Shown here one piece after another: positions 52,047 to 60,919 of a stretch of 64,000 nt of DNA. The notes under the pieces were generated by a model that was not told the DNA's origin, did not search any database, and saw nothing but the letters and a program-made list of their open reading frames with translations. The stretch lies in assembly GCA_020831895.1 (NCBI GenBank), contig JAFIFS010000095.1, forward strand, positions 1 through 64,000, in the 5' to 3' direction. The position numbers and the translations under genes are program-made. Each line of letters starts with the position of its first letter. Within the stretch, counting starts at the first letter, position 1. This stretch comes from Chromatiales bacterium (lineage in GTDB: Bacteria; Pseudomonadota; Gammaproteobacteria; Steroidobacterales; GCA-2729495).

Positions 52047-52969
52047 GCCTCGGCACGCCGGTCATCATCTACGTACCGGGCCTGCGCCCCAAGCCCCCAC
52101 CCGAAGTTCACCGGGCGCTGCTGCATCGCTGCCTTATCGAGGGCATCCATCGCACCGAGCCGGCGCTGGCCCGGGCGCTGGCAGGCAGAGATGACTGGCT
52201 GCGCCTGGTGGCCTGGGGGGACCTGCTCTACCCGGAATACCGCGACCCCTCGATCGACCAGCCGGCCATCGAGCAGCTGCTCAGCCACGAGCGTGCGGTG
52301 CCGGCCGACATTGCCATCGTGCGCAGCCTGCGCTGGCGCGTCCGCACGCTGCTGCACAAGGCCGGCAACCACTGGTCCGGGCTCGCACGCTTGCTGGCCG
52401 ACGGACGTGCCCAGCTGCACCTGCGTGACAGCGGCCGCTACTTCGACAACGAGGACGGACTCGCTGACCGTATCCGCGGGCGACTCGACAGTGCTCTGGA
52501 CGCGGCCGAGGGCCGGCACATCCTGCTGCTCGCGCACAGTTTCGGTACCGTCATCGCCTGGGACACCCTCTGGCTGCGAGGTCACAGGCAGCGGCGTCCG
52601 GCCGAAATCGACTTCTTCGTCACGATGGGCAGCCCGCTGGGCAGCAGGCTGGTCCGCCGGCGCCTGGCCGGTGCGCGCGAGAAAGGCAGGCGTCGCTATC
52701 CGCCCGGCATACGCCGCTGGCAGAACCTCGCGGCACTAGGCGGGCTGACTGCGCTGGGACGCCGCTTCGCTGATGACTTCGCCGGCATGCGGCGCATGGA
52801 AATGGTCGAGGAAATCCGTGACCGCACCGACCTGGTGAACCCGTTCTATGGCGTCGACGGGCTGAATGTCCATCGCTGCTATGGCTATTTCGTCAACCCC
52901 GTTACTGGCCGGGTCATCGCCGACTGGTGGCTGGCGTCTACGGCAGCCCCGCCGGCAGGTCCGGCGTGA
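52043..52969 (+). CDS. Alpha/beta hydrolase-type protein
   Basis: 308 aa. The central nucleophile elbow is HILLLAHSFGTVIAWDTLWL (about 158-177, Ser in HSFGT). GSPLGSRLVRRRLAGAR follows, and a late His in VDGLNVHRCYGYFVNP could complete the triad. The N-terminal VIIYVPGLRPKP matches the oxyanion strand. There is no signal peptide. It resembles alpha/beta-hydrolase domains without known substrate. Coupled to the HAD gene by ATGA; its 3' end overlaps the convergent OmpA-family gene by 32 bases. Confidence 0.7.
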   Translation: MSLGTPVIIYVPGLRPKPPPEVHRALLHRCLIEGIHRTEPALARALAGRDDWLRLVAWGDLLYPEYRDPSIDQPAIEQLLSHERAVPADIAIVRSLRWRVRTLLHKAGNHWSGLARLLADGRAQLHLRDSGRYFDNEDGLADRIRGRLDSALDAAEGRHILLLAHSFGTVIAWDTLWLRGHRQRRPAEIDFFVTMGSPLGSRLVRRRLAGAREKGRRRYPPGIRRWQNLAALGGLTALGRRFADDFAGMRRMEMVEEIRDRTDLVNPFYGVDGLNVHRCYGYFVNPVTGRVIADWWLASTAAPPAGPA

Positions 52970-54380
52970 TGATCACGTCGATGCGCCGATTCTGCGCCCT
53001 GCCAGCCTCGGTCGCGTTGTTGGCCACTGGACGGCTGGCCCCGTAGCCTGCGGCCGGGACCTGGCCTGGCGCCAGCCTCAGCTCCCCCACCAGCCAGTCC
53101 GCGACGGCGCGCGCGCGCTCTTCAGACAGCCGCTGGTTGATCTGGTCGCTGCCGGTGGCATCCGTGTGCCCCTCGACCAGCAGGCGCGCGCCCGGGAATA
53201 CGCTGATCGCGCGACTGAGCCTGCCAAGCAGGGGCTGTGCATTCTGCGGCACTTGGGCGGACCCGCTGGGGAAGCCTATGCCGGTCAGCCGAATGATCAG
53301 GCGGCCGCCCTCACGAAGGATCCGGGCCTCGCCCGGCTCGAACAGCGACTCGACCTGCGCAAACTGCTCGCGGACCCGCTCCTGAGCCTGGAGCGTCATC
53401 ATCAGCCGGTCGCGATCGGCGCCGGTCGCACCGAGACGCTGCTGCAGCTCCTTGATCTCATCCTCGAGGTTCAGCACGAAGCGCGTGCGTTCGGCCAGTT
53501 CGCTGCGAGTCTCCGCCGCACTGGCACGCATCGCGGCCAGTTCCGTTGCAAGCTCCCGGCTGGTCTCGCCATGGGGCCGGCTGAAATCCGCCTGCAGTCC
53601 GGCCGCTGCAACGATCCGCGCCATGGCGCCCTCGAGTTCCAGCACCAGCTCCTCCAGGGTCTGCTCACGCCTGCGGACCGCCTCGGCGATTCGCGCCATC
53701 TGCAGCGCATGGCCGGCTGCATGGATCGCATCCTGGATGTCGCTGGTCGCAGCTTCGGGCTCGTTGCGATTGTCGGCCAGCGCCTGTTCGGCCGCTGCCA
53801 TGCGCTGGCGGGCCCGCTCCAGCGTCAGGGGCGCCTGCCGGGCTGCACGCAGCTGCTCGGCTTCGGCAAGCATCGCCCTTGCACCAGACAGAAACTGGGT
53901 GCGGTTGGCGCTCAGCTGGGCTTCCGCATACAGAGCCGTGATGTCGGCGGCACGCTCGGCTGCGCGCGCCCCAGGATCACGTTCGAAGCGGGTCGCGGCA
54001 TCGAGGAACGCACGCTCCGCCGCGGCCCAGCGCTCGCCGGCAAAGCGGAAGGCCTGGGCCTCCTGTGCGGACAGGCGCTGGGCGAGGGTTTCGGCAAAGA
54101 CCGGACGGGCCTTTTCCAGGTGCGCAATCGCCTGGTCGAAGGCAGCGCGTGATTCCGCAAGGCGGGCATCAACCCGCGCAGCATCGCGCCCCTGGGCGCG
54201 CAGCTCGCGCGCCTGGTCAAGCGCGCGCACGCCCCGCGCATAGGCCTCAGGGGCGAGCTGCAGTGCATTACCCGTCTCGGCCTGTTCCCGCAACGCAATG
54301 ACGTCCTCCAGGGCCCCGGCCATCAAGGTACCGGGCAGCAGCCAGAGGGTGGCTAGGCAGGCAGTTGCGAGCACGCGCAT
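52938..54380 (-). CDS. OmpA family protein with DUF4398-like helical N-terminus
   Basis: 480 aa. A signal peptide (1-21, LMAGALE) is followed by about 320 residues of almost pure helix and coiled coil, including several heptad-rich segments (ALDQARELRAQGRDAARVDARLAESRAAFDQA and TRFVLNLEDEIKELQQRLGATGADRDRLMM). The C-terminal OmpA/MotB domain (about 355-475) has LLVEGHTDATGSDQINQRLSEERARAVADWLV and QNRRIDVII, which bind peptidoglycan. It probably bridges the cell wall and another envelope structure; the partner is unknown. Confidence 0.88.
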   Translation of the reverse strand: MRVLATACLATLWLLPGTLMAGALEDVIALREQAETGNALQLAPEAYARGVRALDQARELRAQGRDAARVDARLAESRAAFDQAIAHLEKARPVFAETLAQRLSAQEAQAFRFAGERWAAAERAFLDAATRFERDPGARAAERAADITALYAEAQLSANRTQFLSGARAMLAEAEQLRAARQAPLTLERARQRMAAAEQALADNRNEPEAATSDIQDAIHAAGHALQMARIAEAVRRREQTLEELVLELEGAMARIVAAAGLQADFSRPHGETSRELATELAAMRASAAETRSELAERTRFVLNLEDEIKELQQRLGATGADRDRLMMTLQAQERVREQFAQVESLFEPGEARILREGGRLIIRLTGIGFPSGSAQVPQNAQPLLGRLSRAISVFPGARLLVEGHTDATGSDQINQRLSEERARAVADWLVGELRLAPGQVPAAGYGASRPVANNATEAGRAQNRRIDVIITPDLPAGLP

Positions 54381-54451
54381 GGATCAGTGACTCCCTGTTT
54401 CTGTGCGCCAGTTCACGGTATGCCGGTCGTGACCTGAAGAGAATTGCGCCC

Positions 54452-54649
54452 ATGGTTGCCCGCTACTACGCGCAATTTCGACTCAACCCGGGGCGTCCCG
54501 GCGTAGAGGACGAGTATAGCGGGGTGCTCGAACTGGATACCGCGGCAAACGAGGTGCTTGAGCCAGGCGAGATCGAGCGGCTGCTCGGCGAGGCCCTGGG
54601 TCTGCGGAAGCGCAACGTTGAACTGCTGGACTGGTCCCGGTTGCACTGA
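54452..54649 (+). CDS. Small conserved-looking protein of unknown function
   Basis: 65 aa from ATG 54452 (GAAGAGA ten bases upstream), beginning MVARYYAQFRLNPG and ending GLRKRNVELLDWSRLH. It is acidic in the middle (DEYSGVLELDTAANEVLEPGEIERLL). It is too short for a confident domain call, but a good start and a strong terminator right behind it make a real gene likely. Confidence 0.6.
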   Translation: MVARYYAQFRLNPGRPGVEDEYSGVLELDTAANEVLEPGEIERLLGEALGLRKRNVELLDWSRLH

Positions 54650-54676
54650 GCATTCACGAAAGTCTTCCCCCTGTAT

Positions 54677-54703
54677 TGCCCGGCTTCGGCCGGGCATTTT
54701 TTT
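54677..54703 (+). terminator. Strong rho-independent terminator
   Basis: An 8-bp perfect stem TGCCCGGC/GCCGGGCA closed by a TTCG tetraloop and followed by seven T residues. It separates the small gene from lipA. Confidence 0.9.
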
Positions 54704-54787
54704 CTTGCCAGTCTCCAGCGTGATGACCGCCGACCGGCTCCATGCGACAATCCGGCCTTTAAGCGAGCCTGAAGGCGCTGTGTTGCG

Positions 54788-55771
54788 GTGAACAGTTTCA
54801 AGGGAATTCCGATCGAGAGCGGCCAGAAGTACGCGCATCCGGCCGGCTTCACGGCTATCCGCAATGGAATGAAGCAGCGGCCCGCAGCGGCCGGCCAGTC
54901 CAGGCAGCCCCTGCCGCCCTGGCTGAAGATCCGCCTGCCGACGGGAGCCCGGTACGCCGAGGTTCGCGAGATCGTGCACAAGCATGCGCTGAGCACGGTC
55001 TGCGAGGAGGCGATGTGCCCGAACATCGGCGAATGCTGGAGCAGCGGCACGGCCACCATCATGCTGATGGGCAGCGTGTGCACCCGCGCCTGCCGCTTCT
55101 GCGCTGTCGATACGGGCAATCCGCGCGGCTGGCTGGACGAGGAGGAGCCCGCCAACGCAGCCGAGTCCGTGGCGCTGATGGGCCTGCGCTACGTGGTGCT
55201 GACCTCGGTCGATCGCGACGACCTCGGCGATGGCGGCGCGGCCCACTATGCCGCCTGTGTAAGGGCCATCAAGGCGCGCAATCCCGCGACGGCCGTGGAG
55301 GCACTGACGCCGGATTTTGCAGGCAGCCGGGACTCGGTCGCGACGGTGGTCGGCTCCGGCATAGAGGTGTTCGCGCACAACCTGGAGACGGTCCGCCGGC
55401 TGACGTCCACGGTGCGGGATCCACGCGCGGCCTACGACCAGTCGCTCGCCGTGCTTGCAGCCGCGCGGTCGATGAGCGATAGCCTGCTGGTAAAGAGCAG
55501 CCTGATGCTGGGCCTCGGGGAAACCGATGACGAGATCTGGGAGGCGATGGACGATCTGCGCGAGGCCGGGGTCGAGCTTCTGACGCTTGGCCAGTATTTG
55601 CGTCCGACGGTCAACCACCTCCCCGTGCAGCGCTTCGTCCATCCGGACGACTTTGCGAGCTACCGCGAGGCCGGCCTCCGCCGGGGCTTCCGCGAGGTCG
55701 TTTCCGGCGCCCTCGTCCGCTCGAGCTACCGGGCCGAGCGCGCGCTGGAAGGCAACAATGCCGGCCTCTGA
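54788..55771 (+). CDS. lipA: Lipoyl synthase LipA
   Basis: 327 aa from GTG 54788. It inserts two sulfurs into octanoyl groups on carrier proteins. Auxiliary cluster motif [12 protein letters not shown] (about 78-89), radical SAM cluster CTRACRFC (about 105-112) and the C-terminal RSSY motif are all present. [20 protein letters not shown] is typical. No lipB is adjacent, which leaves the octanoyltransferase elsewhere. The final arrangement is standard for LipA; confidence is high. Confidence 0.97.
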   Translation: MNSFKGIPIESGQKYAHPAGFTAIRNGMKQRPAAAGQSRQPLPPWLKIRLPTGARYAEVREIVHKHALSTVCEEAMCPNIGECWSSGTATIMLMGSVCTRACRFCAVDTGNPRGWLDEEEPANAAESVALMGLRYVVLTSVDRDDLGDGGAAHYAACVRAIKARNPATAVEALTPDFAGSRDSVATVVGSGIEVFAHNLETVRRLTSTVRDPRAAYDQSLAVLAAARSMSDSLLVKSSLMLGLGETDDEIWEAMDDLREAGVELLTLGQYLRPTVNHLPVQRFVHPDDFASYREAGLRRGFREVVSGALVRSSYRAERALEGNNAGL

Positions 55772-55807
55772 GGCGGCACGGGTCCGTTTCCGCAGGTGAG
55801 CTGAACG

Positions 55808-56830
55808 ATGGAATTCCTCTACGAGTACGGCATGTTCCTGGCCAAGGTCGCGACCATCGTGATCGCGATCGTGTTCGTGATCATCATGAGTATCGGTCTG
55901 GGTCGCAAGGAGCAGTCCGAGGGTGGTCTCCAGGTCAGGAAGCTCAACGACAAGTATCGTGAAATGGCCACTGCATTGCGCCGGGCCATGCTGAGCGGCA
56001 GTGCGCTGCGTGCCGCGCGCAAGGTCGAGAAAGCCGAGAAGCGCAAGGCGAGCAAGTCTGCCCGGGACAAGCCCAGGCGCCGCGCGTTCGTCCTTGATTT
56101 CAGGGGCGACATACGGGCGACCGGCGTGGCCGCGCTGCGCGAGGAGATCAGTGCCGTGCTGGCAGTGGCTGGTGGAGACGATGAGGTTGTCCTGCGCCTG
56201 GAAAACTACGGTGGCGCGGTGCACGAGCACGGGCTCGCAGCCTCCCAGCTGGAGCGTATCCGTGCGCGAGGGGTCCGGCTGACCGCGGTGGTGGACAAGG
56301 TGGCGGCCAGTGGCGGCTACCTGATGGCCTGTGTCGCCAACAGGATCATCGCAGCGCCGTTTGCCGTGATTGGCTCCATAGGCGTGCTTGCCCAGCTCCC
56401 GAACTTCCACCGTGCCCTGGAGTCCCGGGGCGTCGATTTCGAGCAGGTCACCGCAGGCCGCTACAAGCGTACGGTGACGATGTTCGGGAGAAACACCGAT
56501 GAGGACAGGGCAAAGCTCAAGGAAGAGCTGGAGGAGGTGCACCTGCTCTTCAAGCAGGCCGTCACGCAGCACCGCCCGGATCTGGATGTCGAGCAGGTTG
56601 CCACCGGCGAACACTGGTACGGAACCCGGGCGAAGGAGCTTGGCTTGGTCGACGAGCTTGGCTCGAGCGACGACTACCTGATGAAGCTGGCCGATGATGC
56701 CGACCTGTTCCACATCCGCTACCGGGTCCGTCCCACGTTGACACAGCGTGTAATGGGCTCGATGGACGAGGCCGGCGCCAGCCTCGAGGCCTGGCTGGCC
56801 CAGCGTGGCCGCGAGCGGATGTACCGGTGA
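55808..56830 (+). CDS. sohB: SohB, inner-membrane signal peptide peptidase-like protease
   Basis: 340 aa. An N-terminal helix (8-32) anchors it, and a charged linker (50-88) leads to the S49 protease domain: AFVLDFRGDIRATGVAALREEISAVLAVA, LRLENYGGAVHEHGLAASQLERIR, catalytic Ser in KVAASGGYLMACVAN, catalytic Lys in RYKRTVTMFGRNTDED. The single-unit length and pattern identify SohB rather than the longer SppA. It overlaps the next gene's GTG by 4 bases. Confidence 0.93.
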   Translation: MEFLYEYGMFLAKVATIVIAIVFVIIMSIGLGRKEQSEGGLQVRKLNDKYREMATALRRAMLSGSALRAARKVEKAEKRKASKSARDKPRRRAFVLDFRGDIRATGVAALREEISAVLAVAGGDDEVVLRLENYGGAVHEHGLAASQLERIRARGVRLTAVVDKVAASGGYLMACVANRIIAAPFAVIGSIGVLAQLPNFHRALESRGVDFEQVTAGRYKRTVTMFGRNTDEDRAKLKEELEEVHLLFKQAVTQHRPDLDVEQVATGEHWYGTRAKELGLVDELGSSDDYLMKLADDADLFHIRYRVRPTLTQRVMGSMDEAGASLEAWLAQRGRERMYR

Positions 56831-57729
56831 GCATGCGTAGTGCTTTCAGCCGGACTGCCGGCCTGTTTCCGGCGCTGCTGCTGGCCGCCTGTGCTCCGGT
56901 CGACCTGACACACGGCCCGGTCTCGCCGGTCTTCACCATCGTCCCTGCAGCCGAACCCGTGGTCGAGCATCGATTCCTTGTTCCTGAGTCGGGCAACGTG
57001 GTTGGCGAGCTGCAGGTGATCCAGGCGCGCCATGCCGACACCTTTGTCGACATCGCCCGCGCCTACGGGCTGGGCTACGATGAGCTGGTGAATGCCAACC
57101 CGGGGGTCGACCCGTGGTTGCCCGGGGAGGGCACGCGGATCCTGCTGCCCACGCGCTTCGTACTGCCCGATGCGCCGCGTAACGGTATCGTCCTGAATCT
57201 CGCAACCCGCCGCCTGTTCTGGTATCCCGAACCATCCGGTGGGGAACCTGCCGTCGTCTACAGCTTCCCAATCGGCATAGGCCGCGAGGGCTGGGAGACT
57301 CCGCTGGGAACGACACGCGTGATCGCCCGTCACCAGGACCCGACCTGGGTGGTGCCCGCTTCCATCCGGCGCGAGCGCGCAGCCCAGGGTGACCCGCTGC
57401 CGGCGCGCGTCCCACCCGGGCCCGACAATCCGCTCGGGCGTCACGCCTTGCGCCTCGCGCTGCCCTCCTACCTGATTCATGGCACGAACCGCCCGGCTGG
57501 TATCGGCATGCGCGTGAGCCATGGCTGCATCCAGATGTTCCCCGAGGATATCGAGCTGCTGCACGGGGTCGTTCCGCTGAACACGCCGGTGCACATCGTC
57601 GATCAGCCCTTGCTCGATCCGCCGCCCTGGCCCGATGAGGTGGTTGCGCGGGCTCGCCCTGTGCGCAATATCGTGATTCATTCCGGAGAAGCCCCGAGGG
57701 CTTCCCGGCTGCAGACAACCGCTGAATGA
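56827..57729 (+). CDS. L,D-transpeptidase lipoprotein with LysM
   Basis: 300 aa from GTG 56827 (ATG 56833 is an alternative). The lipobox LLAAC is at about 21-25. LysM: VIQARHADTFVDIARAYGLGYDELVNANPGVDPWLPGEGTRILLP (about 64-108). YkuD catalytic domain (about 115-250): HGTNRPAGIGMRVSHGCIQMFPEDIE with catalytic Cys in SHGC. Such enzymes cross-link peptidoglycan or attach Braun-type lipoprotein. It is the same family as ErfK/YbiS. Confidence 0.93.
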   Translation: MSMRSAFSRTAGLFPALLLAACAPVDLTHGPVSPVFTIVPAAEPVVEHRFLVPESGNVVGELQVIQARHADTFVDIARAYGLGYDELVNANPGVDPWLPGEGTRILLPTRFVLPDAPRNGIVLNLATRRLFWYPEPSGGEPAVVYSFPIGIGREGWETPLGTTRVIARHQDPTWVVPASIRRERAAQGDPLPARVPPGPDNPLGRHALRLALPSYLIHGTNRPAGIGMRVSHGCIQMFPEDIELLHGVVPLNTPVHIVDQPLLDPPPWPDEVVARARPVRNIVIHSGEAPRASRLQTTAE

Positions 57730-57736
57730 CAACGCC

Positions 57737-57898
57737 ATGAATGAATCCGGAGACAGGCTGACCGAGTGGATCAGGCTGATGGTCCACGAGGTCGACCAGA
57801 AGCAGGCTGAGGCCGAGGAAGACCGCGAGGAACAGGCACGGCGGGGACCGGGTGCCGGTGATCAACGGGGCGACGCGAAGGACGGAAAACAGGATTGA
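57737..57898 (+). CDS. Small charged protein downstream of the L,D-transpeptidase
   Basis: 53 aa from ATG 57737, seven bases after the previous stop, so part of the same transcript. It starts MNESGDRLTEWIRLMVHEVDQ and is rich in Glu, Arg, Asp and Gln, with a basic/glycine C-terminal tail. A helical coiled-coil-like segment fills residues 8-36. No family is recognised. It ends with TGA just inside the -35 box of the next promoter. Confidence 0.5.
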   Translation: MNESGDRLTEWIRLMVHEVDQKQAEAEEDREEQARRGPGAGDQRGDAKDGKQD

Positions 57899-57922
57899 GG
57901 CTGCCGATCCGGCTGCTATGAT
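57895..57922 (+). promoter_or_regulatory. Promoter for the tail sheath-like gene
   Basis: TTGAGG (57895-57900), 16-base spacer, TATGAT (57917-57922). It marks a new transcription unit starting just before the sheath-like gene. Confidence 0.6.
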
Positions 57923-57955
57923 GCTCCGGTCATGAACTCCCTGCGTCGCTGCTGA

Positions 57956-59464
57956 GTGCCAGATTCCGCCGAGCGTTCAATCCTCGTCACCGAGGCTCCC
58001 GGTGACGACGAACCAATACCCTGCCTCCGTGAGCCTGTGACCGCGTTTGTCGGGCCCGCGCCGCGTGGGCCCGTGCACACCCCGATCCACCTGCGCTCCC
58101 TCGCCGAGTACCAGCAGGTGTTCGGCGTGCCTGGCCAGCCATCGGCCATGTGCAGCATGCTGCAGCAGTACTTCGCGAGCGGCGGGCAGGTGGCTGTCGT
58201 CGTCAGGGTGCCCGGTGCCCTGCCGTATGCGCGCCTGCTGCTTACGGGCCCGGCGGGCCCGCTGGCCCTCGTTGCGCTGAGTCCGGGTCCCTTCGAGTGG
58301 CTGCGTGCCGCAGTCGACCACGAAGGCCTCGATGCAGACCCGATGCGATTCAACCTGACGGTCCAGCGCCTGACGCCCGGCGCGCAGCCGATGATCGAGG
58401 CACAGGAAATCCATCGGGCCCTCTCGGTCGATCCCGGTGATCCACGCCATGCCGGCCTGGTGCTCCAGGATTCCTCCCTGGTGCGCCTTTCCGGATACAC
58501 GCCTGCCCGCCGGCCGGCAGCCACCCCGGCCAACGGCCTCGGCTGGGTCCGGTCAGTGCTCGAGCGCCCCTCATCGGCTGCCATCACCGATTACGACCTG
58601 CTAGGCAGCAGGGCCGATGGCTTCGGCCTGATGGCGCTGGACACCGTGGATATGCTCGACTTTGTCTGCCTGCTCCCCGGTGCGCCGGATGCAGCGATCG
58701 GGCCGGTCGCCCTGTTTGCGGCCGAGCGCTGGTGTCGCGAGCGTTCCGCACTGCTGCTGGTGGATCCGCCGCCACTCTGGCGCGAACCTGAAGATGCTTT
58801 GAGAGCGCAGCGCGAGCGCGGACTGTCCAGTCCCGACGCAGTCACCTACTTTCCCCGCCGGTCCGCCAGTGCTGGCAGTGTCGATCGTGGCAGCATCCTG
58901 GGTGCGCTGGCGGGCTGCCTGGCGCGCGACCCGGTGCTGCTGCCCGGCGCGGACCACGCGGGGCCACTGCGGGCGACTGGCCGCCCTGCGCTGGAGCTGG
59001 ATCCCTGGGAGCCCCTGCAGCTTGGCAGGGCGGGCATCAACGCGCTGCTGGCCCACGCCGGGCAGCTCCGGGTCGAGGGGCTGGTGACGCTGGCCGGCCA
59101 TGGGCGTGCGCCGCGCCGCTGGCAGTCACTTGCCATCCGTGCCAATGCGCTTCGGGTGACGGGGGACATCAGCCGGGCCACCCGCTGGCTGCTGGCCTGC
59201 CGTGGGCAGCCGGATGCGGCAGGGCGCCTGCGCGCGCAGCTTGCCCCTTACCTTGACGCCTGCCGGGAGGCTGGCCGCCTCGTCGGCACCTCGCCGGAGG
59301 AGTCCTGGTTCCTTGAGTCTGACCCCTCCGAGCCCCTGGCCTTTACGCTCGGGCTTGCCCTGGAGCAGCCGGACCGCTTTGCCGTATTCCGGTTCAGGCA
59401 TGGCGTGTCCGCCTGCAGCATCGACGAGCAGGCCGCCCGCGAAGGGTATGCATTGGCAGTCTGA
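57956..59464 (+). CDS. Contractile tail sheath-like protein, orphan
   Basis: 502 aa from GTG 57956. The N-terminal sheath domain reads REPVTAFVGPAPRGPVHTPIHLRSLAEYQQVFGV (about 23-56), and the C-terminal sheath domain has GRAGINALLAHAGQLRVEGLVTLAGHG (about 358-384), GTSPEESWFLESDP and a final FAVFRFRHG. Sheath proteins of phages, R-type pyocins, T6SS and PVC systems contract around a tube. No tube, baseplate, spike, ATPase or tape-measure gene is present in the window. ATG 57932 is in frame but a TGA (57953-57955) lies between. The two downstream genes are unknown families. Confidence 0.85.
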   Translation: MPDSAERSILVTEAPGDDEPIPCLREPVTAFVGPAPRGPVHTPIHLRSLAEYQQVFGVPGQPSAMCSMLQQYFASGGQVAVVVRVPGALPYARLLLTGPAGPLALVALSPGPFEWLRAAVDHEGLDADPMRFNLTVQRLTPGAQPMIEAQEIHRALSVDPGDPRHAGLVLQDSSLVRLSGYTPARRPAATPANGLGWVRSVLERPSSAAITDYDLLGSRADGFGLMALDTVDMLDFVCLLPGAPDAAIGPVALFAAERWCRERSALLLVDPPPLWREPEDALRAQRERGLSSPDAVTYFPRRSASAGSVDRGSILGALAGCLARDPVLLPGADHAGPLRATGRPALELDPWEPLQLGRAGINALLAHAGQLRVEGLVTLAGHGRAPRRWQSLAIRANALRVTGDISRATRWLLACRGQPDAAGRLRAQLAPYLDACREAGRLVGTSPEESWFLESDPSEPLAFTLGLALEQPDRFAVFRFRHGVSACSIDEQAAREGYALAV

Positions 59465-59561
59465 TGTCCCCTCGACGAGACTGCCGGGACGTGACCGTGT
59501 TCACGACCACGGTTGCGTTCCACGTTTATAAGGGAGTACTACTGTCAGGGATCCGACCGCG

Positions 59562-60200
59562 ATGCCGGAAGCCTCTAGCCGCGCAGAAAGCGCAGTCATT
59601 TCCGTAGCCAGCCTGCAGGAGTTCTTCCGCCAGTCTGTCGAGGATGCGCTGGCCAGCAACCGGGTGGCCGTCGACACGCACACCTCGGTTTACGTAGTCA
59701 ACCTGCTGACCCGGTTCGCCCGCTCGGAAGCCTTCCACGGTGATGGCGCGCCGGGGCCGCGCAACCGCCCGCTCTCGCTGATGCTAAACGACGTCGTCGA
59801 GGCGGGCAGCAGTGCCGAGCGCATGCTGCTGCTGCGCCGACTGGGAGACGTTGCGCTTTTCGTCTCCGGATTCATGGCTGACGGGCTGCATCGTCACGCT
59901 GTTGGCGTCGACTACTACGTACGCATGGGCGGCGGCGCCTACCAGACGCTAGCCAGTGCCGCGCCCGACAGCGCGCGGACCCGGGCCTATGCTCCGGTGT
60001 TTGCCGAGCTCGCTGCGAAGTTCCAGGACCTGGTCGATGCGCTCAACGAGGTCCGGAGTGCTGCCGGACCGGCCCGCGATGCCGATGTGCTGCGCCTGTA
60101 CGAGCTCTGGCTGACTACCGGCAGCCGGCGCGCGGCCAGGCTGCTGCGCCAGCTCGGCATCGCCCCAGTCAGCCAGTCGGGCAGCACCCGCGAGCATTGA
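59562..60200 (+). CDS. Protein of unknown function, second gene of the sheath cluster
   Basis: 212 aa, all-helical by composition, no signal peptide. Its main block is SLQEFFRQSVEDALASNRVAVDTHTSVYVVNLLTRFARSEAFHG (about 13-55), then LLLRRLGDVALFVSGFMADGLHRHAVGVDYYVRMGGGAYQTLA. I recall similar uncharacterised proteins elsewhere in Proteobacteria, but no named family. The start is uncertain: AAGGGAG lies 26 bases upstream of the ATG, further than normal. It begins 97 bases after the sheath gene and 3 bases before the next gene. Confidence 0.7.
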   Translation: MPEASSRAESAVISVASLQEFFRQSVEDALASNRVAVDTHTSVYVVNLLTRFARSEAFHGDGAPGPRNRPLSLMLNDVVEAGSSAERMLLLRRLGDVALFVSGFMADGLHRHAVGVDYYVRMGGGAYQTLASAAPDSARTRAYAPVFAELAAKFQDLVDALNEVRSAAGPARDADVLRLYELWLTTGSRRAARLLRQLGIAPVSQSGSTREH

Positions 60201-60203
60201 ACG

Positions 60204-60875
60204 TTGCTGCTGCGGGACCTGCAGCAACTCCTGGGGCGCCTCTACGGCGCCGATCTGGCTGCGGATGTCTGCGATTACCTGATCACGGATGCCGGCGTCG
60301 TCCGGGCGCTCCCTTGTCATCACGGGTACCGCGACATCGACGAGAAGCTGCTGATTCACCAGGATGGTGATGTGCTCGACCTCGGTCTGTTCCTCGACGA
60401 GGCGGTGCTCGAGCGGCTGCGTGAGGCCGACCCGCGCGAGGCGCTGGGCCTGCATAACCTGGCAGATTTCTGGACCGTACTCGAGGGCATCAGCCATTTC
60501 CACTACGTCGCCTGGCAGGCGGCCCGCGACCAGTGCGTGACCTTGCTCGAACTCGAGATGCAGGCTGAGGTGGACAAGTACCTCGGCACGCGTGTGCTGC
60601 TGGAACAGCAGGGGCACAGTCAACTCGAAGGCGCACTGCTGCACTGGTTGTTCGAGCGCCCCTTCCTTGATGCCCGGCTGGGCGCCGAGGAGGCCGAGCG
60701 CTACCGGGACGCGAGTCACCTTGCCGGGCGCTACTGCCATCACCTTGAGAGCCGCTATCCTGCCGGACGTCCGGCGCCCGCCATGCTGGCCGAGCTGCGG
60801 GCTTTCTACCGCTGGCCGCAGCCGGTCAAGGTCAGCCACATCCACCGCGTTGGATTTTCCCGGTTGATCCTCTAA
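60204..60875 (+). CDS. Protein of unknown function, third gene of the sheath cluster
   Basis: 223 aa from TTG 60204, three bases after the previous stop, so co-translated. It is soluble, mixed helical. Notable blocks are KLLIHQDGDVLDLGLFLDEAVLERL (about 50-74), LADFWTVLEGISHFHYVAWQAARD and LLELEMQAEVDKYLGTRVLL (about 113-132). No catalytic signature or named family recognised, though proteins with the EGISHF and ELEMQAEVDK patterns occur as hypotheticals in other Proteobacteria. Its partner function with the preceding gene is strongly suggested by the tight spacing. Confidence 0.75.
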   Translation: MLLRDLQQLLGRLYGADLAADVCDYLITDAGVVRALPCHHGYRDIDEKLLIHQDGDVLDLGLFLDEAVLERLREADPREALGLHNLADFWTVLEGISHFHYVAWQAARDQCVTLLELEMQAEVDKYLGTRVLLEQQGHSQLEGALLHWLFERPFLDARLGAEEAERYRDASHLAGRYCHHLESRYPAGRPAPAMLAELRAFYRWPQPVKVSHIHRVGFSRLIL

Positions 60876-60919
60876 AGTCTGGGCGCTGTGTTCAGCGGAA
60901 CGACCCGAGGAGCCTGCCG

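Noticed and set aside
52866-54152. A 428-codon plus-strand frame opposite the OmpA-family gene
   Set aside because: Antisense shadow; the minus strand carries a signal peptide and a complete OmpA peptidoglycan-binding domain.
57956-60875. A prophage or T6SS at the sheath-like gene
   Set aside because: No capsid, portal, terminase, tube, baseplate, lysis, VgrG, Hcp or ClpV-like gene is present around it.
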